In this document: positions 1-6,214 of the stretch, one piece after another
Numbering within the stretch: position 1 is the first letter of the stretch
Layout: each line of letters opens with the position of its first letter
Assembly: GCA_964484395.1 (NCBI GenBank)
Contig: CAZAFM010000035.1
Location: forward strand, 1-21,554
Direction of reading: 5' to 3'
From: CAZAFM01 sp964484395
GTDB taxonomy: Bacteria > Campylobacterota > Campylobacteria > Campylobacterales > CAZAFM01
Length of the DNA: 21,554 nucleotides
The notes under the pieces: generated by a model
Seen by the model: the letters and a program-made list of their open reading frames with translations, nothing else
Told to the model about the DNA's origin: nothing
Databases searched by the model: none
Made by a program: the position numbers and the translations under genes

Positions 1-397
1 CACAATGTTTTGCCACACTCAAAAATGAAAAAGCTTCCATATTCTCAATCTCAAGCCCCTTACCTAAAAAAAGCTCTGAACTATCTTTTGAAGAAGTTAT
101 GTAGTTACTAGAATTTATCAATGTTCCATGTGGAACATTCCCAATCTCTACAAAATCCTCAATAGGAGTGAAGCTTTTTTTCAAAAGAGATGATAGTTCC
201 ACATTGTAAGCTTTTGTTGATTTACAAATCTCACCTACTTCAACTTCTCCATAACTTCCTGCACTTCCTATAAAAACTATCTTTTCATATAAAGGTGTTG
301 TTAGCTTTTTGGTAAGCCTTATAGATGACTCAACCAAACCAACCCCTATAGGTTCTGCAAATTCAAAAAGCTCAGTTCGTCCAGCACAAAAAAACAT
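1..397 (-). CDS. Purine-nucleoside-phosphorylase-family protein (partial, 3' end missing)
   Basis: An open frame starts at ATG 397-395 and runs off the left edge; 132 residues are visible. The segment FIGSAGSYGEVEVGEI (about residues 49-64) resembles the glycine-rich G-S-A-G...VGD motif of PNP/Udp-type nucleoside phosphorylases and nucleosidases. The segment ENMEAFSFLSVA (about 119-130) resembles the ribose-binding Met-Glu motif of that family. The substrate cannot be told: MTA/SAH nucleosidase, futalosine hydrolase and purine phosphorylase share this fold. The start directly follows the hisF stop (TAGATG), with AGGA about 6 nt upstream, so it is co-transcribed and probably translationally coupled with hisF. 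The frame contains a parS-like palindrome. The family assignment rests on two motifs in a partial protein. Confidence 0.6.
   Translation of the reverse strand, partial: MFFCAGRTELFEFAEPIGVGLVESSIRLTKKLTTPLYEKIVFIGSAGSYGEVEVGEICKSTKAYNVELSSLLKKSFTPIEDFVEIGNVPHGTLINSSNYITSSKDSSELFLGKGLEIENMEAFSFLSVAKHC
122..137. promoter_or_regulatory. parS-like palindrome, site 1
   Basis: TGTTCCATGTGGAACA lies inside the coding region at the left edge. Arms TGTTCCA/TGGAACA are perfect, and the symmetry extends to 9-nt arms over 120-139. It follows the widely conserved ParB site TGTTNCACGTGAAACA except for the central base pair and one symmetric arm position. A second site with the same layout lies at 4554-4569. 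Location within 10 kb of oriC and inside a gene is typical of parS. ParB binding is inferred. Confidence 0.5.
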
Positions 398-1156
398 CTA
401 TATCCTAACAGGTATATTACAATCTTGCAAGTAGTGCTTTAAATCCATAATATCTATCTCTTTGTAGTGAAATATGGAAGCTGCAAGTGCCGCATCTGCT
501 CCATGCGTAAAAACATCTTTTATATGCTCCATAGAGCCAGCTCCACCACTTGCTATAACTGGGATGGAGAGCATATTTGATATAGTCTGGGTTAGCTCTA
601 TATCATATCCTGCTTTTGTCCCATCAGCATCCATAGAGGTTAGAAGTATCTCTCCTGCACCCCTATCCTCTACCTCTTTTGCCCACTCTAGTACATCAAT
701 CCTAGTATCAACCCGTCCTCCATTTATATAGACATTCCAAGACTCTCCACTTCTTTTTGCATCTATAGCAACTACTATACACTGAGAACCAAATCTTTTA
801 GCGGCTTCTGTAACAAACACTGGATTTTTGATAGCTGAGGAGTTTATGCTAACTTTATCACATCCTACACTTAGCAAGGCATATATATCTTCTAGCTTTG
901 AAATACCACCACCTACTGTTAGTGGAATAAATATCTCTTTTGCACAGGCTTCAACCACATCAACTATAGTTTTTCGCTTCTCTACGCTTGCAGTGATATC
1001 TAAAAAGGTTATCTCATCTGCACCCTCTTCATTGTATCGTTTAGCAACTTCTACTGGATCACCTGCATCAATCAAACCTACAAAATTAACCCCTTTAACA
1101 ACTCGACCATCTTTTACATCTAGACAGGGAATAACTCTTTTTGCAAAATGTTGCAT
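398..1156 (-). CDS. hisF: Imidazole glycerol phosphate synthase, cyclase subunit HisF
   Basis: HisF, with the glutaminase HisH, converts PRFAR and ammonia into imidazole glycerol phosphate and AICAR in histidine synthesis. The 252-residue protein is of normal length and is a TIM barrel throughout. It shows the N-terminal signature RVIPCLDVKDGRVVKG with the catalytic Asp, a mid-chain VVAIDAKRSG and LTSMDADGTKAGYD, and the phosphate-binding segment PVIASGGAG. The ATG at 1156-1154 is preferred over the TTG immediately upstream (1159) because AAAAGG lies about 6 nt before the ATG but only about 3 nt before the TTG. No hisH is in the window. It heads a minus-strand unit with the phosphorylase-like gene and is divergent from rsmA. 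Confidence 0.96.
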   Translation of the reverse strand: MQHFAKRVIPCLDVKDGRVVKGVNFVGLIDAGDPVEVAKRYNEEGADEITFLDITASVEKRKTIVDVVEACAKEIFIPLTVGGGISKLEDIYALLSVGCDKVSINSSAIKNPVFVTEAAKRFGSQCIVVAIDAKRSGESWNVYINGGRVDTRIDVLEWAKEVEDRGAGEILLTSMDADGTKAGYDIELTQTISNMLSIPVIASGGAGSMEHIKDVFTHGADAALAASIFHYKEIDIMDLKHYLQDCNIPVRI

Positions 1157-1187
1157 CAACTACCTTTTAAATTCCTACATTTTTGTG

Positions 1188-1193
1188 TATAAT
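1188..1193 (+). promoter_or_regulatory. Putative -10 element for rsmA-rnj-kdsD
   Basis: A perfect TATAAT follows a short T-tract in the hisF-rsmA divergent gap, placing a transcription start near 1200. No good -35 is seen, as is usual in Campylobacterota. Confidence 0.45.
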
Positions 1194-1229
1194 TGTACTT
1201 TAATATAGATTGAATTAGAATAAGGTATT

Positions 1230-2039
1230 ATTATAGAGTACAATTATGAACCAAAGAAGAGGTTTGGACAAAACTTCATTATAAATCCTGCCATAGTAGA
1301 GAGAATCATCAAATCGATTCCCGAAAATAACCTACCTATTGTAGAGATCGGGGCTGGATTAGGTGATTTAACTAAAAGGCTTATAGATGTTAGAGATGTC
1401 ATAAGCTATGAGGTAGATAGAGAGCTTTGTGCCTATCTAAAAGAGAGTTTTGCGGATTCTATCAGTAGTGGTAGACTAGAGCTTGTATGTGGGGATGTAG
1501 TTGAGAGCTTTGCTAAGGGATTGTCTAAAAAAGATTACAACCTAGTAGCAAATCTCCCCTACTACATCGCTACAAAAATAGTCCTAGAAGCTATAAAAGA
1601 TAGTAGATGCAAAACAATCCTAGTAATGGTACAAAAAGAGGTAGCACAAAGGTTTTGTGCTAAACCAAAAGATAGAAACTACAGCTCTCTATCCATTTTA
1701 ACTGAACTTTGTGGAAATTCGGAGATACTTTTTGATATCGCACCTGAAAATTTCAATCCTCCACCAAATGTCAACTCTTCAATGCTGCTAATTCGCAAAG
1801 AGAGAAGCTTGAATGACAGGGAGTTTGAGAAGTTTTTGAGGGTTGCTTTTAGCGCTCCTAGAAAGAAGCTAATGAGCAATCTCAAGCCCTTAGGCGCGAT
1901 GAATAAAGTATCTGAGTTTTTTAAACTCAACGAACTAGCAGAGACACTTAGACCTCATGAGCTTAACGCATCTTTATATCAGAGCCTTTTTCACACTTTA
2001 AAAAAAGGTAGTAAAGATGGAAAATATAGAAAACAGTAA
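1230..2039 (+). CDS. rsmA: 16S rRNA dimethyladenosine transferase RsmA (KsgA), start codon unclear
   Basis: RsmA dimethylates two adjacent adenines in the 3' helix 45 of 16S rRNA, using SAM, late in 30S assembly. The frame shows the family entry motif KKRFGQNF (codons from 1254), the SAM-binding motif EIGAGLGDLTKRL, motif NLPYYI with the catalytic Asn, and FNPPPNVNSSML. Length is about 268 residues, normal for the family. The frame is open back to a stop at 1221-1223 but has no ATG, GTG or TTG before 1521, a TTG that would remove the SAM site. Candidates are ATT 1230 or ATA 1233 behind TAAGG 1221-1225. Alternatively, ATG 1246 would fit if one base is missing at 1249-1251 (giving MKPKKRFGQNF). 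The end overlaps rnj by 23 nt. Confidence 0.9.
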   Translation: MIEYNYEPKKRFGQNFIINPAIVERIIKSIPENNLPIVEIGAGLGDLTKRLIDVRDVISYEVDRELCAYLKESFADSISSGRLELVCGDVVESFAKGLSKKDYNLVANLPYYIATKIVLEAIKDSRCKTILVMVQKEVAQRFCAKPKDRNYSSLSILTELCGNSEILFDIAPENFNPPPNVNSSMLLIRKERSLNDREFEKFLRVAFSAPRKKLMSNLKPLGAMNKVSEFFKLNELAETLRPHELNASLYQSLFHTLKKGSKDGKYRKQ

Positions 2040-3924
2040 TGAAATCACAACAGAGAGTAGCCAAGATAGTAATGAGCTAGCAGGGCAGCAAGAAGGTAGT
2101 AAAGAGTCTTCTAAAAAGCCATCAAATAGAAGACGAAACTCTTCAAGAGTAACTGATGGTGGAAACAAACTAGGATGGATAAAAGATCTTAAAAAGTGTG
2201 TTCAAGCAAATGATAAAAACCACAAAAACAGACTAAACCCACACTACAAGCTAAACTTACAAGCAACACAGAAGGTTAGAATAACTCCACTAGGTGGTCT
2301 AGGTGAAATTGGTGGAAATATCACTGTTTTTGAAACACAAAATAGTGCAATTATCCTAGATGTAGGTATGAGCTTTCCAACTGATGATATGCATGGGGTG
2401 GATATTTTAATCCCTGATTTTTCATACTTAAGGCAGATAAGAAACAAGATAGAGGCTATCATCATAACACACGCTCATGAGGATCATATAGGTGCTGTTC
2501 CATATCTTTTTAAAGAGATGCAGTTTCCTATATATGGAACACCTCTCCCACTTGCCATGATAGGAAGTAAGTTTGATGAGCAAGGATTAGGAAAGTTCAA
2601 AAATAAACTAAACCCAGTAGAAAAAAGAAAACCAATGAAAATAGGGGACTTTGAGATAGAGTGGATACACATAACTCACTCTATTATAGACGCTTCAGCT
2701 CTAGCTATTACCACTGATTCTGGAACTATTATACACTCTGGAGATTTTAAAATAGATAATACCCCTATTGATAACTTTCCAACTGACCTTCAAAGACTAG
2801 CCTACTACGGCGAAAAGGGCGTAATGCTTCTAATGAGTGATAGTACTAACTCAAACAAAGAGGGCTTTACAAAATCTGAAAGTACGGTAGGTCCTACTTT
2901 TGATAATCTTTTTTCAAGAGCAGAGGGCAGGGTGATAATGTCTACCTTCTCTTCGAATATACATAGAGTTTATCAAGCAATAGCACACGGTGTAAAATAC
3001 AATAGAAAAGTAGCTATTATAGGTAGGTCAATGGAAAAAAACCTAGATATTGCAATGGAGCTTGGATATGTAAACCTAGACAGAAAAATATTTATAGACG
3101 CTCATGAAGTACAAAAATATCCTGATAATGAAGTGCTAATTGTTACAACAGGCTCTCAAGGAGAGACTATGAGTGCACTATATAGAATGGCAATAGATGA
3201 GCATAGACATATAAAAATAAAGCCAAGTGATACAATTATAATATCAGCTAAAGCCATCCCAGGAAATGAAAGGTCTGTCTCTACTGTCATAAACCACCTA
3301 CTAAAAGCAGAGGCAACAGTAGCATACCAAGACTTTAGTGAGATACATGTAAGCGGACACGCTGCACAAGAGGAGCAAAAAATTATGCTTCAACTTGTAA
3401 AACCAAAATACTTCCTACCAGTGCATGGAGAGTATAACCATCTAGTAAAGCACAAAGAGACAGCAATAAAATGTGGTATTCCAGAAAAAAACATCTATTT
3501 AATGAGTGATGGTGACCAAATAGAAGTAAGTCCTACAGTTCTAAAAAAGGTAAAAAGTGTAAAAACTGGAAAATCATATGTTGATAACCAAGCTAATGAC
3601 ATTATAGAAAATGATGTAGTTATAGATAGACAAAAGCTAGCAACTGATGGGGTTGTAATGATAATAGCTCAAATTAGTCAGAGTGAAGAGAAGCTAATAG
3701 ACAAGCCAAAAGTTATGAGCTATGGACTCATCCCAGATAAATCAGATAAGCACTTCTCAAAAGAGATAGAGGATATACTAAAGATGTTTTTAACTAAATG
3801 CAAAAAAGATATTATGCAAAGCCAAAAAACACTAGAGTATGAGATAAGACAGGTGGTTAGAAAGCATATAGTTAGAAAGATGAAAAAATACCCTACAATA
3901 GTTCCTACAATCTACTTAATGTAA
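2017..3924 (+). CDS. rnj: Ribonuclease J
   Basis: RNase J is a zinc-dependent metallo-beta-lactamase/beta-CASP ribonuclease with endo- and 5'-3' exonuclease activity, and is the main mRNA decay enzyme in Campylobacterota. The 635-residue protein has THAHEDH (151-157, metal motif HxHxDH), HSGDFKID (metal motif III), the beta-CASP segment around VIIGRSM, and HVSGHAAQEE plus PVHGEYNHL near the end of the catalytic core. Residues 1-85 are a hydrophilic extension rich in Ser, Asn, Lys and Glu with NRRR, before the fold begins at KVRITPLGGLGEIGGN. A long N-terminal extension is also known in Helicobacter pylori RNase J. The ATG at 2017 has AAAGG 8 nt upstream and lies inside the rsmA 3' end. The C-terminal domain is intact. 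Confidence 0.96.
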   Translation: MENIENSNEITTESSQDSNELAGQQEGSKESSKKPSNRRRNSSRVTDGGNKLGWIKDLKKCVQANDKNHKNRLNPHYKLNLQATQKVRITPLGGLGEIGGNITVFETQNSAIILDVGMSFPTDDMHGVDILIPDFSYLRQIRNKIEAIIITHAHEDHIGAVPYLFKEMQFPIYGTPLPLAMIGSKFDEQGLGKFKNKLNPVEKRKPMKIGDFEIEWIHITHSIIDASALAITTDSGTIIHSGDFKIDNTPIDNFPTDLQRLAYYGEKGVMLLMSDSTNSNKEGFTKSESTVGPTFDNLFSRAEGRVIMSTFSSNIHRVYQAIAHGVKYNRKVAIIGRSMEKNLDIAMELGYVNLDRKIFIDAHEVQKYPDNEVLIVTTGSQGETMSALYRMAIDEHRHIKIKPSDTIIISAKAIPGNERSVSTVINHLLKAEATVAYQDFSEIHVSGHAAQEEQKIMLQLVKPKYFLPVHGEYNHLVKHKETAIKCGIPEKNIYLMSDGDQIEVSPTVLKKVKSVKTGKSYVDNQANDIIENDVVIDRQKLATDGVVMIIAQISQSEEKLIDKPKVMSYGLIPDKSDKHFSKEIEDILKMFLTKCKKDIMQSQKTLEYEIRQVVRKHIVRKMKKYPTIVPTIYLM

Positions 3925-3933
3925 GGAGTCTAT

Positions 3934-4893
3934 TTGGAACTATTAGATGTTGCTAAAAATGTAATACAGACAGAAATAGATGAACTATATAGTCTAAAAA
4001 ATAGACTTAATAGCTCATTCATAGAAGCTGTAGAGACTATACACAAGACAAGTGGTAAACTCATTATCATAGGAGTTGGCAAGTCAGGTCTTGTTGGCTC
4101 AAAAATGGCAGCAACATTAGCTAGTACAGGAACTAGTAGCTTTTTTATACACCCTACTGAGGCTATGCATGGTGATTTAGGTATGATAAGTACTCAAGAT
4201 AGTGTAGTTGCAATAAGTTATAGTGGTGAGAGTGAAGAGATAGTAAAAGCAGTTCCACATATAAAAGAGATGGGAGTAAAACTCATAGGTATGAGTGGTA
4301 ATCCATCTTCAACACTTGCTAAATATAGTGATATACATCTAGATATAGGCGTGAACAAAGAGGCTTGTCCGCTAAATATTGCTCCTACCTCCTCTACAAC
4401 TATCACTATGGCATTAGGTGATGCTCTAGCTGTAGTTCTTATGAAAAAGAGGGGATTTAAGCAGAGTGACTTCGCAAAGCTCCATCCAGGTGGTAGTCTA
4501 GGTAAAAAATTATATATGAAGGCATCTAATCTACTAAGAACTGATTTTCCAACTGTTTCACATGAAACATCACTTAAAGATGCTGTAGTGAAAATGAGCG
4601 AAGGAAGACTTGGAAACATCCTAATAGTAGACAGTGATAAAAAACTCATAGCACTTCTATCTGATGGTGACTTAAGACGAGCTATGATGAGTGAAGGCTT
4701 TGATATAAACGCTACTGCCCTTAACTATGCTACAAAAAACCCAAAAAGACTTAATGATAGTTCTATACTTGCAAGTGAAGCATTGAGATTTGTAGAAGAT
4801 AATAAGATTCAGCTTCTAATATTCACAGATAGTGATAATAAAGTAGAAGGCGTCATACACATACATGACTTAATAGAAGCTGGGATAAAGTAG
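3934..4893 (+). CDS. kdsD: D-arabinose 5-phosphate isomerase, KpsF/GutQ/KdsD family
   Basis: This enzyme interconverts ribulose 5-phosphate and arabinose 5-phosphate, the first committed step to Kdo for lipopolysaccharide or capsule. The 319-residue protein has an SIS sugar-isomerase domain at about 40-175 (IIGVGKSGLVGSK, AISYSGESEE, and the LHPGGSLG segment with His184). Two CBS domains follow at about 200-255 and 265-318. The start is TTG 3934-3936, supported by AAGGAG at 3923-3928 and by the expected N-terminus. It begins 9 nt after rnj, so rsmA-rnj-kdsD is probably one transcript; the same three genes are neighbours in Helicobacter pylori. A parS-like palindrome lies over codons 207-212. 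Confidence 0.94.
   Translation: MELLDVAKNVIQTEIDELYSLKNRLNSSFIEAVETIHKTSGKLIIIGVGKSGLVGSKMAATLASTGTSSFFIHPTEAMHGDLGMISTQDSVVAISYSGESEEIVKAVPHIKEMGVKLIGMSGNPSSTLAKYSDIHLDIGVNKEACPLNIAPTSSTTITMALGDALAVVLMKKRGFKQSDFAKLHPGGSLGKKLYMKASNLLRTDFPTVSHETSLKDAVVKMSEGRLGNILIVDSDKKLIALLSDGDLRRAMMSEGFDINATALNYATKNPKRLNDSSILASEALRFVEDNKIQLLIFTDSDNKVEGVIHIHDLIEAGIK
4554..4569. promoter_or_regulatory. parS-like palindrome, site 2
   Basis: TGTTTCACATGAAACA, inside kdsD, differs from the consensus parS TGTTTCACGTGAAACA by only the central base (CA instead of CG). Read on the other strand it is TGTTTCATGTGAAACA. Both sites in the window therefore fit TGTTYCATGTGRAACA. It is about 5.3 kb from the dnaA-dnaN gap. 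ParB binding is inferred. Confidence 0.6.
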
Positions 4894-4932
4894 CAAACTT
4901 TTAACTAGCTATACTATATATGTAAAACATAT

Positions 4933-4961
4933 TTGACAATAATACCTTATAAGTGTAAAAT
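4933..4961 (+). promoter_or_regulatory. Sigma-70-type promoter of the ATPase gene
   Basis: A perfect TTGACA (4933-4938) is followed after exactly 17 nt by TAAAAT (4956-4961). It is the only promoter I see in the window with a consensus -35. The -10 lies in the left arm of the palindrome 4952-4973. A smaller inverted repeat, ATATGT-AAA-ACATAT, lies just upstream at 4918-4932. Confidence 0.65.
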
Positions 4962-4973
4962 ACATTTTACACT
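4952..4973. promoter_or_regulatory. Putative operator palindrome
   Basis: Perfect 10-nt arms AGTGTAAAAT (4952-4961) and ATTTTACACT (4964-4973) are separated by AC. The palindrome covers the -10 and the expected transcription start of the ATPase gene, a classic repressor-site position. No regulator gene is adjacent. It could instead form a short hairpin at the 5' end of the mRNA. Confidence 0.55.
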
Positions 4974-4990
4974 ATCTGAGGATTACAGTA

Positions 4991-6211
4991 ATGGATATAT
5001 CACTATTTTTTTCTGAACAGCAAAAAATCCTTCGTAAAACATCATCTCTAAAAAAAAGATACCTCTATCACAAAATAAACTGGGAAAATAGATGCATAGC
5101 TATACTAGGACAAAGAGGTGTGGGTAAAACAACTCTTATGCACCAAATCATAAAAGAGAGGTACAACAATAGCGATAAAGCTCTCTACATTAGCGTGGAT
5201 AACCCCTACTTTAAGGCTATTTCACTGTATGAGTTTGCTATAAAATTTGAACAGCTTGGTGGTGAAATACTTTTTATTGATGAAGTACACAAGTATAAAG
5301 AGTACTCAAGCCATATCAAGTCCATCTATGATGCTACAGAGCTTAAAATTGTATTTTCTGGCTCCTCTATGCTACAGATTAGTAGACTCGATGCTGATTT
5401 ATCTAGGAGGGCTGTTGTCTATAGACTAGCAAATCTATCTTTTAGAGAATATCTATCTATAAGTAACATAGAGGACTTTGATACACTTTCCCTTGAAGAT
5501 ATACTCACAAACCATATAGAAATAGCAAATAGCATATCAGAGAAGATAAAGCCACTAAAACACTTTTCTGACTATCTAAAGTTTGGATGCTATCCATTTA
5601 TAAAAGAGGGCAAGGATAGCTATAATCAAAAGCTAATATCAATCATAAATCAAATAATCGAAAGTGATATACCATATATAGAAAATATAAGTTTCTCACA
5701 AATAGATAAGATAAAAAAGCTTCTCTATCTGCTCGCAGTATCAGCCCCATTTGTTCCAAACATCTCTAAACTTTCAGCCTCTACTGAAATTTCTAGAGTG
5801 ACTATGAGTGACTATCTTAGATACCTTGAACTTGCATCTCTTATAAACACCCTAATGCAGGATAAAAAAGGGTATGGAAAACTTCAAAAGCCAAACAAGC
5901 TATACCTATATAACACAAACATATCTTATAGCATATCAAACAACCCAAATATAGGAAGTGCTAGAGAGACTTTTTTTGTAAATCAGATAAAAAGCTATCA
6001 CTATAATAAAAAGAGTTTTTTAGGTGAGGAGATACTACTATCTTCTACAGGAGACTTTATAATAGAAGGTAAGTATACATTTGAGATAGGTGGGAAAAGC
6101 AAAAGCTTCTCTCAAATAAAAGATATGCCTAGTAGCTATGTAGTTGCAGATGATATAGAGGTGGGATTTAAAAACAAAATCCCACTATGGCTTTTTGGAT
6201 TTTTGTACTAA
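4991..6211 (+). CDS. AAA+ ATPase with C-terminal DUF4143 domain
   Basis: The 406-residue protein belongs to the common ATPase family with an AAA_14 core and DUF4143 tail, whose biological role is not known. It has Walker A GQRGVGKT (40-47), Walker B ILFIDE (93-98), sensor-like VFSGSS (121-126), a DLSRR arginine-finger candidate (136-140), a winged-helix-like stretch around 252-285, and a C-terminal nuclease-like pattern with Asp355 and EIGGK (365-369). The last resembles the PD-(D/E)xK fold often noted in this family; activity is not shown. The start has GAGGA 8 nt upstream. It stands alone between conserved genes, converges on gyrB with 3 nt between stops, and has its own promoter and operator-like palindrome. 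Insertion by horizontal transfer is likely but inferred. Confidence 0.88.
   Translation: MDISLFFSEQQKILRKTSSLKKRYLYHKINWENRCIAILGQRGVGKTTLMHQIIKERYNNSDKALYISVDNPYFKAISLYEFAIKFEQLGGEILFIDEVHKYKEYSSHIKSIYDATELKIVFSGSSMLQISRLDADLSRRAVVYRLANLSFREYLSISNIEDFDTLSLEDILTNHIEIANSISEKIKPLKHFSDYLKFGCYPFIKEGKDSYNQKLISIINQIIESDIPYIENISFSQIDKIKKLLYLLAVSAPFVPNISKLSASTEISRVTMSDYLRYLELASLINTLMQDKKGYGKLQKPNKLYLYNTNISYSISNNPNIGSARETFFVNQIKSYHYNKKSFLGEEILLSSTGDFIIEGKYTFEIGGKSKSFSQIKDMPSSYVVADDIEVGFKNKIPLWLFGFLY
6161..6185. terminator. Inverted repeat in the ATPase 3' end, possible terminator
   Basis: Arms GTGGGATTT (6161-6169) and AAATCCCAC (6177-6185) are perfect with a 7-nt loop. A T-rich stretch (CTTTTTGGATTTTT) follows on the plus strand just before the stop. 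It could end ATPase transcription or act on both convergent transcripts, but it lies inside coding sequence and the T-run is not immediate. Confidence 0.3.
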
Positions 6212-6214
6212 GCC

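Noticed and set aside
194..209. Possible third parS-like site (GTTCCACATTGTAAG region); half-sites near 2507, 2533, 9729 and 15206
   Set aside because: Only one arm matches; the second arm is not palindromic, unlike the two accepted sites.
474..731. Open frames antisense to hisF, and similar ones opposite gyrB, dnaN, dnaA, rnj and the chemoreceptor
   Set aside because: They have no recognisable domains or ribosome sites and mirror strong genes on the other strand.
1246..1284. ATG with a short open frame (MNQRRGLDKTSL) over the rsmA 5' end
   Set aside because: It is out of frame with RsmA and stops after 12 codons. It is kept only as part of the frameshift explanation, not as a gene.
1521..2039. 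TTG at 1521 as the rsmA start
   Set aside because: It would remove the GQNF entry motif and the SAM-binding motif that are clearly encoded upstream in the same frame.
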